Shown here: positions 46,274-54,760 of the stretch, one piece after another
Layout of the letters: each line of letters opens with the position of its first letter
How positions within the stretch are numbered: the stretch's first letter is position 1
Assembly (NCBI RefSeq): GCF_016428855.1
Contig: NZ_JAELTN010000005.1
Location: 1-64,000 of the forward strand
DNA length: 64,000 bases
DNA from: Pedobacter sp. ASV28
GTDB lineage: Bacteria; Bacteroidota; Bacteroidia; Sphingobacteriales; Sphingobacteriaceae
Direction: 5' to 3'
Position numbers and translations under genes: made by a program
Notes under the pieces: model-generated
What the model saw: the letters and a program-made list of their open reading frames with translations, nothing else
What the model was told of the DNA's origin: nothing
Databases searched by the model: none

Positions 46274-47863
46274 ATGAAAAAAAATAGTACACATAAATAT
46301 ATTTTAGCAGCGGCACTTTTAATGGGTGCAATGAGCATTTCTTCGTGCAAAAAATGGCTTACCGAACCTACACCTGGGGTAACCAAACTTGAAGACTTTT
46401 TTACTTCAGGACAAACAGCTATACAGTCAGTAAATGCTTCTTACGCTCCATTGGGCTGGGAGTTTAACAGTACCTATTATAGTGAATGGTTTATTGGCGA
46501 TGTAGTTTCTGATGATGCTTTGAAAGGTGGGCAAAACATTGCAGACATGTCTGCTGTATATGACATGGAAAACTTCAAAACACAAGCCAACAACCCATAC
46601 CTTTTAGATTATTACCGTTCACAATATCAAGGCATTGCACGATGTAATTTGGCACTGCAGCAAATTCCTTCCGTAGTACCAGATGCAACGATGGACCAAA
46701 GGCTTAAAGACCGCTTAATTGGTGAGGCGAAATACCTAAGAGCTTTTTATTACTACCGGTTGGTTAGGGTTTTTGGCAGTGTTCCAAAGGTAGATTTTGT
46801 GATTGAGAGCGCCTCGCAATGGAAACAACCTAAAGCTCCAGTGGCTGAAATCTATAAGCTCATTACTACCGACTTATTAGATGCAGAAGCTAAGCTTTGG
46901 AAAAAAAGTGAATATGCTGCAGTAGATATGGGCAGGGCAACCAAAGGTGCGGCACAAGCTATGTTATTAAAAACTTACCTGAGCCTTAACAATAATATTG
47001 AGGCAGAAAAATGGGGTGCTGCTATAGTAGCTCAGGCAGAAAATGAGTCTCAATATCGTCTTACTACTAATTATAAGGACAACTTTACTTTATTGGGCGA
47101 AAATGGTTCAGAGTCTGTCTTCGAAATCCAGTATATGGAAGACCCCACCAGCGATTATGGGCAAGGCTTTGGTTTTACCCGTGGCACATTTTCAGTGATC
47201 CTTACCAGGTCCCGGTCTTCGAAACTTGGCGGTGGTTGGGGCTTTAACAAACCAACACAAAGCCTGTACAACGAATACGAAACAGGCGATCCCCGTAGAG
47301 ATGTTACCATTTTAAATCCCAGTACGGCAGATATAGAAAATGCCGAACAGGAAATTTATTTGGGCAGCCGATACCTTAACAGAAAATATGCCATGATGAA
47401 TGATGGCCCTGGGAATACCCTGTTCCCATTAAGCCATAATAGTCGTGGCCCGATCAACAACAAAGTAATAAGGTATGCCGATGTGCTCTTGATGTATGCA
47501 GAAGCCTGCATAGAAAACAACAATACTACTACCGCAAAATGGGCCCTCGAAAAAGTGCGAAATAGAGCGAGACAAGGCAACAATGCCATTCTTCCCACTT
47601 TTCCAAACTATAGAGGTTATGCCGATAACAAAGACGATTTGAGAAAAGCAGTAAGACACGAAAGGCGTGTTGAATTGGCCATGGAAGGCCACCGTTGGTT
47701 CGACATCTGCAGATGGGGTATTGCCAAAGAAATTATGGATGCCTACAAAGCAACGGAAACCGCAGAAGCCAGACAACAGATGGCCGATTTTATTAAAGGC
47801 AAACATGAGCTATTCCCCGTTCCGGAAGAAGAGATCAATCTAGGCTCATTGGGCAGTAACTAA
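46274..47863 (+). CDS. SusD/RagB-type glycan-binding outer-membrane lipoprotein
   Basis: 529 residues. A lipobox (SISSCKKWL) anchors it to the outer-membrane surface. TPR-like SusD features include the N-terminal LTEPTPGVTKLEDFF, RYADVLLMYAEACIENN and the C-terminal RRVELAMEGHRWFDICRW block. It captures glucan fragments for SusC. An in-frame ATG 6 bases upstream (46268) is possible. It follows susC directly and precedes a putative binding lipoprotein by 54 bases. Confidence 0.96.
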   Translation: MKKNSTHKYILAAALLMGAMSISSCKKWLTEPTPGVTKLEDFFTSGQTAIQSVNASYAPLGWEFNSTYYSEWFIGDVVSDDALKGGQNIADMSAVYDMENFKTQANNPYLLDYYRSQYQGIARCNLALQQIPSVVPDATMDQRLKDRLIGEAKYLRAFYYYRLVRVFGSVPKVDFVIESASQWKQPKAPVAEIYKLITTDLLDAEAKLWKKSEYAAVDMGRATKGAAQAMLLKTYLSLNNNIEAEKWGAAIVAQAENESQYRLTTNYKDNFTLLGENGSESVFEIQYMEDPTSDYGQGFGFTRGTFSVILTRSRSSKLGGGWGFNKPTQSLYNEYETGDPRRDVTILNPSTADIENAEQEIYLGSRYLNRKYAMMNDGPGNTLFPLSHNSRGPINNKVIRYADVLLMYAEACIENNNTTTAKWALEKVRNRARQGNNAILPTFPNYRGYADNKDDLRKAVRHERRVELAMEGHRWFDICRWGIAKEIMDAYKATETAEARQQMADFIKGKHELFPVPEEEINLGSLGSN

Positions 47864-47917
47864 AATTGCAAAAACAATAATCAACTATAAAAACAGTATT
47901 TAATCAAACTAAATGTC

Positions 47918-48649
47918 ATGAAAAAACAATCCGTATTATTAATGTTATTAGCTGTGCTGTTCACCGCTTCAGTAACCACTTCATGTAAAAAAAGCAGCGA
48001 TTCGCCAAAAGAAGAAGAAGAGAAGCCAGGAACCGGCAATCCAAACCTTTCAAGGTATCTAAAAGGAAGTGATTACTATTTGATTACGCTTGATGCCTCC
48101 AGCGAAAAAAATATCCATTCGAAGGTCAAAAAAGACTATCGTACAGACGATGTTAACTCATTCCTTTACGTTTGGGACAATACTTACTTAGCAGGAAGCT
48201 CTAGTGGCCCGAATTCTTTCGGAGAGGTAGAAGGCTGGACCAGTTTAGTGGTCAACAACATTGGCTGGTCTGGTTGTGGTTTTGTGACTGCTACAACTAT
48301 CAAAGCAGACCTAAGCGGCGTTACCGATCAGCATGTATTACACTTTGCCATGAAAGGAAAAGACAATGCATCACATATGATCATCTTAAACGATGGTACC
48401 AAAGATGTGAAGATTGTAATTGGTGCAACTCCTTTTGTAGATAATGGTGTGAACTACCAGCCCTACAAAAACTTTACCCGCAATGGCGAATGGCAACACA
48501 TAGAAGTACCTATGAGCTATTTAAAAGATCAAGGTTTGAGATACACCTCTGCTGGATTTAATGCCAATATTGTAGCTATTTTAAGCGGAGGCACTGCCGG
48601 AACAACCTTAGACATAGATGGTATCTTCTTCTATAAACCTGCTCAATAA
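47918..48649 (+). CDS. Putative surface glycan-binding lipoprotein of the PUL
   Basis: 243 residues with a lipobox (VTTSCKKSSDSP) followed by an acidic stretch (KEEEEKPG) of the type seen in Bacteroidota surface-lipoprotein export signals. The rest is predicted beta-rich with Trp-containing segments (GWTSLVVNNIGWSGCGFV), ending LDIDGIFFYKPAQ, a jelly-roll-like carbohydrate-binding layout. I recognise no specific family. Its place right after susD is that of surface glycan-binding proteins (SusE/F-like), so it likely holds beta-glucan at the cell surface. Confidence 0.6.
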   Translation: MKKQSVLLMLLAVLFTASVTTSCKKSSDSPKEEEEKPGTGNPNLSRYLKGSDYYLITLDASSEKNIHSKVKKDYRTDDVNSFLYVWDNTYLAGSSSGPNSFGEVEGWTSLVVNNIGWSGCGFVTATTIKADLSGVTDQHVLHFAMKGKDNASHMIILNDGTKDVKIVIGATPFVDNGVNYQPYKNFTRNGEWQHIEVPMSYLKDQGLRYTSAGFNANIVAILSGGTAGTTLDIDGIFFYKPAQ

Positions 48650-48770
48650 CCAATAGAGCAAAACACCTTCCTCTTTTGCAACTATGCAAAAGAGGAAATA
48701 AACAAATCATTACAACGATGGAAATAATGGTAAATGTCCTATCCAATGTTTGTATAAAACCGCATAAGCA

Positions 48771-49694
48771 ATGAAGTTCATGAATTATAATATTTTTTTT
48801 AGCCTGCTACTGATCATTTTCGCTGCCTGTGGCAGTAAGAATAAAACGGATGCGAAACCAGAAAATAAAGAAGTAGGTTCTGGTGAAACAGGCAATTACA
48901 AGCTGGTTTGGGAAGACCTCTTTGCAGATGGCAGCTTAAACAAAAACAATTGGACCATCGAGGTAAATGGTGATGGGGGAGGCAATAATGAGCTTCAATA
49001 TTACAAAGAAGAAAATATCTCTTTGGGGAAAGAGCCCGCTACAGGTAAGAGCTGCCTGATCATTACTGCTAAAAAAGAACAATATCTGGGCAAAAGTGCA
49101 ACATCTGGTCGTTTGATCACCAAAGGTAAAAAGTTCTTTAAGTATGGAAAAATCGAAGCAAGTATCAAGCTCCCAAAAACAGCTAACGGTTTATGGCCTG
49201 CATTCTGGATGATGGGCAATGATCACAGTACCGTAGGATGGCCAAAGTGTGGCGAAATCGATATCCTGGAAATGGGTAATGCCAATGGCATAAAAAACGG
49301 CACGCAAGACAAGTACTTTAACGGAGCTTGCCACTGGGGACCTGATTGGAATGGCGGTGCCTATCCAAATTATGCCAAAGCCACTACCCTTAACTATGGT
49401 ATCCAAGATGACTTTCATCTATTTACGGTGATATGGGATGAAAATGCCATAAAAATGTACCTAGATCTTGATAAAAACCCAAATGCGCAACCTTATTTCG
49501 AAATGGCCATTACCGATAAGGCCAATGTGAATTCGCCGGGCCTTTATTTCCATAAGGACAACTTTATCTTGTTAAACTTAGCTGTGGGCGGGCACTTTAC
49601 CGGTATCCTAAACATTAACCAGATTACTGCATTAAACAACGGACCTGCTAATATGTATGTGGATTTTGTTAAAGTATATCAAAAAACCAATTAA
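48771..49694 (+). CDS. GH16 endo-beta-1,3-glucanase (laminarinase-like) lipoprotein
   Basis: 307 residues. A lipobox (IFAACGSK) makes it a lipoprotein. The catalytic motif CGEIDILEMGN at 160-170 gives nucleophile E162, assisting D164 and acid/base E167 in the E-x-D-x-x-E form typical of beta-bulge GH16 laminarinases. WKLVWEDLF-like start (YKLVWEDLFADG), NNELQYYKE and WPAFWMMG are further family blocks. It should cut beta-1,3-glucan (or mixed-linkage glucan) at the surface. 3 bases separate it from the next glucanase gene, so the two are co-translated. Confidence 0.93.
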   Translation: MKFMNYNIFFSLLLIIFAACGSKNKTDAKPENKEVGSGETGNYKLVWEDLFADGSLNKNNWTIEVNGDGGGNNELQYYKEENISLGKEPATGKSCLIITAKKEQYLGKSATSGRLITKGKKFFKYGKIEASIKLPKTANGLWPAFWMMGNDHSTVGWPKCGEIDILEMGNANGIKNGTQDKYFNGACHWGPDWNGGAYPNYAKATTLNYGIQDDFHLFTVIWDENAIKMYLDLDKNPNAQPYFEMAITDKANVNSPGLYFHKDNFILLNLAVGGHFTGILNINQITALNNGPANMYVDFVKVYQKTN

Positions 49695-49696
49695 AA

Positions 49697-51007
49697 ATGA
49701 AAAAGACGATATATTTTATAGTTTGCCTATTCCTTGCTATCGGCATCTTATCTTGTAAGAAGAAAAGTACCGCCCCAAAAGAAGAAGATGAAACCATTGT
49801 AGAAGTAAAGAGCCTTCAAAAACGCAGCGAAAAAAGAGGGGTTTCCTATAATTTCCAAATCATGGATGATGTTGACCTTTTGGGCGGTGGGGTTTCGTGG
49901 TTTTACAATTGGGCCAATGACATTTCTACCGATCTGGACCAAAAAACTGCAGCCAAGAACATTGCTTTTTTTCCCATGACTTGGAACGGAAACTTCAGCA
50001 AGGATAAGATACGTGCCTACAAAGCTAAACATCCTTCGTGTCAGTACTTATTGGCTTATAACGAGCCCAATCTAACCGATCAGGCCAATATGACCCCGCA
50101 ACAGGCCGCTGCTATTTTTAATGAGGTTAAAAGCCTAGCCGATGAGCTCAACATGAAAATCATCTCTCCGGCGATGAATTATGGCACACTTGCGGGTTAT
50201 AGCGATCCCATTAAATGGTTAGATGAGTTTTTTCAATTGGTGCCTCTTTCTTATTTCGACGGAATTGCCTTGCATTGTTATATGGCCGTTCCTGCAGCTT
50301 TTAAAAGCTATGTAGAACGATTTAAGAAATATGGAAAGCCAATTTGGATGACCGAATTTTGTGCTTGGGAGCCGAGCATTACAAATGCCAATCAACAAAT
50401 GAGGTACATGTGCGATGTGTTGAACTATATGGAGGCCAATCCTAATGTGGTGCGTTATGCCTGGTTTATTCCACGTACTTCTGGCAGTGTGGACAGCTAC
50501 CCATATATGCAATTGCTTACTAAAACACAGCCCTATACCCTTACCAATTTGGGTAAAGTATTTGTTAATATGTCATCTTTTGACAAAACAACTTATTACG
50601 GCAAAGGAATGGTTATTCCTGCAGCACATTACACCGCCTTAAATTCTACGGCAAATGCCACACAAGAAAATACCTGGTCACCCAGTGTTTACCTACGCCC
50701 TACTACAGACAAGTCGGGGGCAATTGAAGTGTACGATTTCCTAAAAGATAGGTGGATGGAATACCAAATTGATGTTCCAAGTGATGGCAGTTACAAATTA
50801 AAATTTCGACATGCTTCCTATAGTGATGCTACTATAGCCCTTACTATTGACGGACAAGCCAATAAAACTTGGAATTTAGCAAAAACGGGCGAAGATAACA
50901 TTTGGAAAACCTCAGATACAGACATTACCTTATCAAAAGGGAAGCACACCATTAGATTAACCATGCAAAGCGGAACCACCTGTTTAAACTGGTTAAGTTT
51001 CCAGTAG
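49697..51007 (+). CDS. GH128-like glucanase (Glyco_hydro_cc) with C-terminal CBM6-like module
   Basis: 436 residues. Lipobox ILSCKKK (Cys20) then an acidic stretch (KEEDETIVE). The TIM-barrel core (about 45-285) has NEPN at 122-125 with likely acid/base E123, and WMTEF at 217-221 with likely nucleophile E220, plus SPAMNYG and FDGIALHCYM, as in Asl1-like/GH128 beta-1,3-glucanases. Residues about 345-436 (YDFLKDRWMEYQIDVPSDG; TIRLTMQSGTTCLNWLSF) look like a CBM6-type beta-sandwich. It complements GH16 in cutting beta-1,3-glucan. GH128 assignment rests on these motifs and context. Confidence 0.82.
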   Translation: MKKTIYFIVCLFLAIGILSCKKKSTAPKEEDETIVEVKSLQKRSEKRGVSYNFQIMDDVDLLGGGVSWFYNWANDISTDLDQKTAAKNIAFFPMTWNGNFSKDKIRAYKAKHPSCQYLLAYNEPNLTDQANMTPQQAAAIFNEVKSLADELNMKIISPAMNYGTLAGYSDPIKWLDEFFQLVPLSYFDGIALHCYMAVPAAFKSYVERFKKYGKPIWMTEFCAWEPSITNANQQMRYMCDVLNYMEANPNVVRYAWFIPRTSGSVDSYPYMQLLTKTQPYTLTNLGKVFVNMSSFDKTTYYGKGMVIPAAHYTALNSTANATQENTWSPSVYLRPTTDKSGAIEVYDFLKDRWMEYQIDVPSDGSYKLKFRHASYSDATIALTIDGQANKTWNLAKTGEDNIWKTSDTDITLSKGKHTIRLTMQSGTTCLNWLSFQ

Positions 51008-51037
51008 ACTCTTGTAATGTACCTAAGACATAAACAA

Positions 51038-52570
51038 ATGAAAAAGATAGTCTACTGCTGTTTATTTTTCATTACAGTTTTTGCAAGCTGTAAAAGAGAC
51101 AAAATAAAGCAGGAAATATCACCCGAATTTTTGGCATCGCTTGCATTCAAGTTCGATGCCAAAAATAATCCTAGTATTGGCAAAGATGTAATTTGTGAAT
51201 TCTATGGGAATGAGATACGTGCAGTAATTCCTTTCCTAAACCCCGATAAAAAAGCACTCGTACTATCGTTCAACAAAGATTTGGTAAGCTTTTGGCTAAA
51301 CGGCACCAAGCAGCAGAGTGATATTTCGATAAACGATTTTACCCAAGTGCAAAACTGTCATCTGGTTTTTTCAAATGGAGAAGAACGGAACTTTATTATC
51401 AAGGTTAAAGAATTTACAGGACTGCCCGTTTTCAAAATAGACACGGAAGGTAAAGCGCCTATTGTTTCAAAAGATGTTTATCTAAACGGAGTACTTTCTG
51501 TTAATCCTAATCTTGATTTTGAACAGGAAGCAAACAACTTGCAGATGGAAATCAAGGGAAGAGGAAACTCAACTTGGGGCATGCCCAAAAAACCTTACAG
51601 AATCAAGTTGAAACAAAAGGCAAAAGTACTGGGCCTTCATGAGGCCAAAAATTGGGTACTGTTGGCCAATTATTCTGACAAAACGCTACTAAGAACGGCA
51701 GTAGTATTCGATTTTGGACGAGCCATTAACGCTAATTTTACACCAGAATACCGCCAAGTAGAAGTCATTTTAAACAACAGCTATATAGGTACCTACACCC
51801 TCACCGAACAGATAGAAGTTAACCCAGGAAGGGTAGAGATTACCGAACTGAAATCGGGCGATACAGGAAGTGATAAAATTACAGGAGGCTATTTGGTGGA
51901 ACTAGATAAGCGTGAAGATGAGGCTTACATTGTAAAAACCACCATCAGAGCCCTACCTTTTGCCATAAAATCGCCAGATGACATAACAACCGAAAGATAC
52001 AACTACATCAAAAAATACCTTACAGACACAGAAAATGCCATTTATGCCGAAAATTTTGCAGACCCAATAAACGGTTATGCAAAATATATCGATGTAGAAT
52101 CTTTCATCAACTGGTTTTTGGTACAAGAGCTGGTAAAAAACCAAGATGCACAAAATTTCAGTAGTATATTTTATTATAAAGACAGGAATGGGAAACTAGG
52201 AATGGGTCCCCTATGGGACTTTGACCTAAGTATGGGCAACATCGATTATTCTATTACCGTTGACCCCCAAGGCTGGTGGATTAAACATGGCCCTTGGTTT
52301 ACCCGTCTTTTCGACGATCCAGTTTTTGAAGCAAAGGTTAAAGCCAGATGGAGAGAAATAAGGCATAAGGAAGTGGAAGACATGCTGAAAAACATTGATA
52401 CACAAGCCTCAAAACTGGCCCTCGCCCAAAAACAAAACTTCGCCATATGGAAAATATTAGATAAAAAAGTATGGCCCAACCCCGAGATATATTACACCTA
52501 TAATGGAGAGGTTAACCAAATAAAAAAATGGCTAAAAACAAGAATAGAATGGTTGGACAGTCGTTTGTAG
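51038..52570 (+). CDS. CotH-kinase-family lipoprotein in a beta-glucan PUL
   Basis: 510 residues from the ATG that opens MKKIVYCCLFFITVFASCKR, a lipobox signal; an upstream ATG (51017) adds seven residues. The CotH domain has its N-terminal hallmark KGRGNSTWGMPKKPYRIKL, YIGTYTLTEQIEV, FVQELVKN-like LVQELVKNQDAQN, and the metal-binding GPLWDFDLSMGN block near 392-403, retaining both Asp residues. CotH proteins are atypical kinases that phosphorylate spore-coat proteins in Bacillus; homologues occur beside cellulosome and PUL genes with unknown purpose. Here it is surface-exposed by prediction. It is 30 bases after the GH128-like gene. Confidence 0.88.
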   Translation: MKKIVYCCLFFITVFASCKRDKIKQEISPEFLASLAFKFDAKNNPSIGKDVICEFYGNEIRAVIPFLNPDKKALVLSFNKDLVSFWLNGTKQQSDISINDFTQVQNCHLVFSNGEERNFIIKVKEFTGLPVFKIDTEGKAPIVSKDVYLNGVLSVNPNLDFEQEANNLQMEIKGRGNSTWGMPKKPYRIKLKQKAKVLGLHEAKNWVLLANYSDKTLLRTAVVFDFGRAINANFTPEYRQVEVILNNSYIGTYTLTEQIEVNPGRVEITELKSGDTGSDKITGGYLVELDKREDEAYIVKTTIRALPFAIKSPDDITTERYNYIKKYLTDTENAIYAENFADPINGYAKYIDVESFINWFLVQELVKNQDAQNFSSIFYYKDRNGKLGMGPLWDFDLSMGNIDYSITVDPQGWWIKHGPWFTRLFDDPVFEAKVKARWREIRHKEVEDMLKNIDTQASKLALAQKQNFAIWKILDKKVWPNPEIYYTYNGEVNQIKKWLKTRIEWLDSRL

Positions 52571-52643
52571 CAACATTAAGCTTTTGAAATATGTGACTAT
52601 TGAGAGGTCTTAAAACAATATTATCAATCTAAACCAAAAAAAC

Positions 52644-54674
52644 ATGAAATTAAAATTTACTTTATTGATGAGCTTGTTGTGCTTTGCATTTTTCGCTTGC
52701 GCACAAACCAACGTGGCCTTAAACAAACAGGTAGTGGTATCTGCCGGGGGCGGCGCTAATGCTATAGTTGATGGCAGTACTACTGGTGGTAGATGGGAAA
52801 GCCCTCATGGTGCTTTTGTACAATGGGCCTATGTAGATCTTGGTGCAGTCTATAACATTAGTCAAATTAAGATTACCTGGGAAGCTGCCGGTGCTAAAAA
52901 TTATCTGGTAGAAGTATCAAACGACATCAACAACTGGGGTACGCCAATACAAAACATCGTAAATAATACTACTTTGATAAACGATTATACCAATCTGGCT
53001 GTATCGGGTCGATATGTGAGAATATATTGTACAGAAAGAATGCTGCCCTATGGTTATTCCATTTACGAACTGGAAGTGTATAGCACAACCGTACCTGTCA
53101 ACCTTGCGCCTAAGGTTAGTTTAGTCTCACCAGCAAATAATGCCATTTATGCCACACCAGCTACCATTCCTTTGGAAGCAACGGCTAGTGATGTAGATGG
53201 AACCATAGCCAAAGTAGAATTTTACAATGGCAGTACTAAATTAGGCGAAGATTTAGATGCTCCATACACCTATAACTGGGAAAATGTTAACGGAGGAAAT
53301 TATAGCATTACTGCAGTAGCCACAGATAACAGTGGAAATGTAACCACTTCTGGGGCCATTAACGTAACTGTGGAATTGCCTATTGTTGCTCCACAATGCG
53401 GCGGATTGGGTATGGATAGTGATTACACTTATAAGTTCTCATGGAATAACAGTAACCCGACCATCACGTTTATTCCAAACCCTAATCGCCCAACCAACGG
53501 AAGTAGCACACTGATTTTCTATTATAACACTACAGGTATAGATCCTATGCCTGGTGTCAACATACAACCCAATGTTCCTTATCAGCTTAATGCTACAGAT
53601 GGACAAACTATACACTTCTATTTTGTATACAGCACCACAGGCGGCGAAAAGAACAATATAGCAGCTAAACATCAATTTGTAATTGGTAGCTGTAATTCAT
53701 CTCTCAATCTCGCTTTGCACCAGTCTATTGTTTCTTCTTCATCTTTAGGTGTGGCAGGTCTGGCTACTTTTGCCAATGATGGAAATAATGCCACCAGATG
53801 GGAAAGCGCACACAACGCCAGCCAAACTGATGCGCAGTGGATCTATGTAGATTTGGGAGATACCTACAATCTTTCTGCAGTTAATATTCTTTGGGAAGGC
53901 GCAAAAGCAGAAGAATACACTATACAAACTTCCAACAATACTTCTACCTGGACTGATGTGTTAACCATTACTGGAAATACAGCGGCAGAGAATAATCAGC
54001 GCAACCATACCCTATCGGGAACCGGTCGTTACTTAAGAATATATTGCACTAAGAAAACTGCTCCATTTGCACCCTACGGCTATTCTATATATGAGATACA
54101 GGCATTTGGTACACCTGCAAACGGAACTTTACCTGTAAGCCTAATTAACTTTAACAGCAAATTGACAAATAATGGAACCGTGAATTTGACTTGGGCTACT
54201 TCATCGGAACAAGATAATGCCCATTTCTTGGTAGAGAGAAGTGCCGACGGTAAAAATTTCACTTCTTTACAAAGCGTAGCTTCTAAAGGTAGCAACAGCC
54301 GCATTAGGTTAGACTATCAATATGCTGATGGTAGCCCCTTAGTTGGTCAGAATTATTATCGACTAACACAAGTAGACCTGAACGGAAGTAGCAAAGTGGT
54401 AGGACATACCGTACAAAACGTTGCGTTTACTGTACAGAACCTTAAATTATCCCCAAATCCATTGGCCGGTTCCGAATTTAAAATCAACTTAAGCGGCAAC
54501 AATGCTAATGCTGCACCTGTTGTAATCAGTAATATCTATGGTGTGGTGATTTTCAGCCAAACGGTAAATATTGATCACGGTATTGCCAAAATCAACCTAA
54601 ACAATAAACCTACTTCAGGCATTTATTTAGTAAAAATTGCCGATTTACCTGCTCAAAAACTAATCATCAAATAA
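52644..54674 (+). CDS. Secreted multidomain glycan-binding protein: F5/8C, Ig-like, CBM-like, F5/8C, T9SS tail
   Basis: 676 residues with a signal peptide (LKFTLLMSLLCFAFFACAQ). Domains in order: F5/8 type C (about 24-150; GRWESPHGAFVQWAYVDLG), bacterial Ig-like (about 155-245; SLVSPANNAIYATPATIPL), a roughly 100-residue beta module (DYTYKFSWNNSNPTITFIPN; FYFVYSTTGGEKN) resembling modules attached to beta-1,3-glucanases, a second F5/8 type C (about 353-490) and a T9SS sorting tail (LKLSPNPLAGSEF ... GIYLVKIADL). There is no catalytic domain, so it probably binds glucan or presents it to the enzymes. Followed by a strong terminator, so it ends the main transcript. Confidence 0.85.
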   Translation: MKLKFTLLMSLLCFAFFACAQTNVALNKQVVVSAGGGANAIVDGSTTGGRWESPHGAFVQWAYVDLGAVYNISQIKITWEAAGAKNYLVEVSNDINNWGTPIQNIVNNTTLINDYTNLAVSGRYVRIYCTERMLPYGYSIYELEVYSTTVPVNLAPKVSLVSPANNAIYATPATIPLEATASDVDGTIAKVEFYNGSTKLGEDLDAPYTYNWENVNGGNYSITAVATDNSGNVTTSGAINVTVELPIVAPQCGGLGMDSDYTYKFSWNNSNPTITFIPNPNRPTNGSSTLIFYYNTTGIDPMPGVNIQPNVPYQLNATDGQTIHFYFVYSTTGGEKNNIAAKHQFVIGSCNSSLNLALHQSIVSSSSLGVAGLATFANDGNNATRWESAHNASQTDAQWIYVDLGDTYNLSAVNILWEGAKAEEYTIQTSNNTSTWTDVLTITGNTAAENNQRNHTLSGTGRYLRIYCTKKTAPFAPYGYSIYEIQAFGTPANGTLPVSLINFNSKLTNNGTVNLTWATSSEQDNAHFLVERSADGKNFTSLQSVASKGSNSRIRLDYQYADGSPLVGQNYYRLTQVDLNGSSKVVGHTVQNVAFTVQNLKLSPNPLAGSEFKINLSGNNANAAPVVISNIYGVVIFSQTVNIDHGIAKINLNNKPTSGIYLVKIADLPAQKLIIK

Positions 54675-54683
54675 CAATTCTCT

Positions 54684-54714
54684 ACTCCTTCCCTTTTTTG
54701 GGAAGGAGTTTTTT
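54684..54714 (+). terminator. Rho-independent terminator after the F5/8C protein
   Basis: ACTCCTTCCC (54684-54693) and GGGAAGGAGT (54700-54709) form a perfect 10-base stem with a T6 loop, followed by T5. It separates the GH3 gene from the main PUL transcript. Confidence 0.92.
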
Positions 54715-54760
54715 AACACACAAACCCTGAAATTATACCGAAGCATTAGGAATTTAACAC

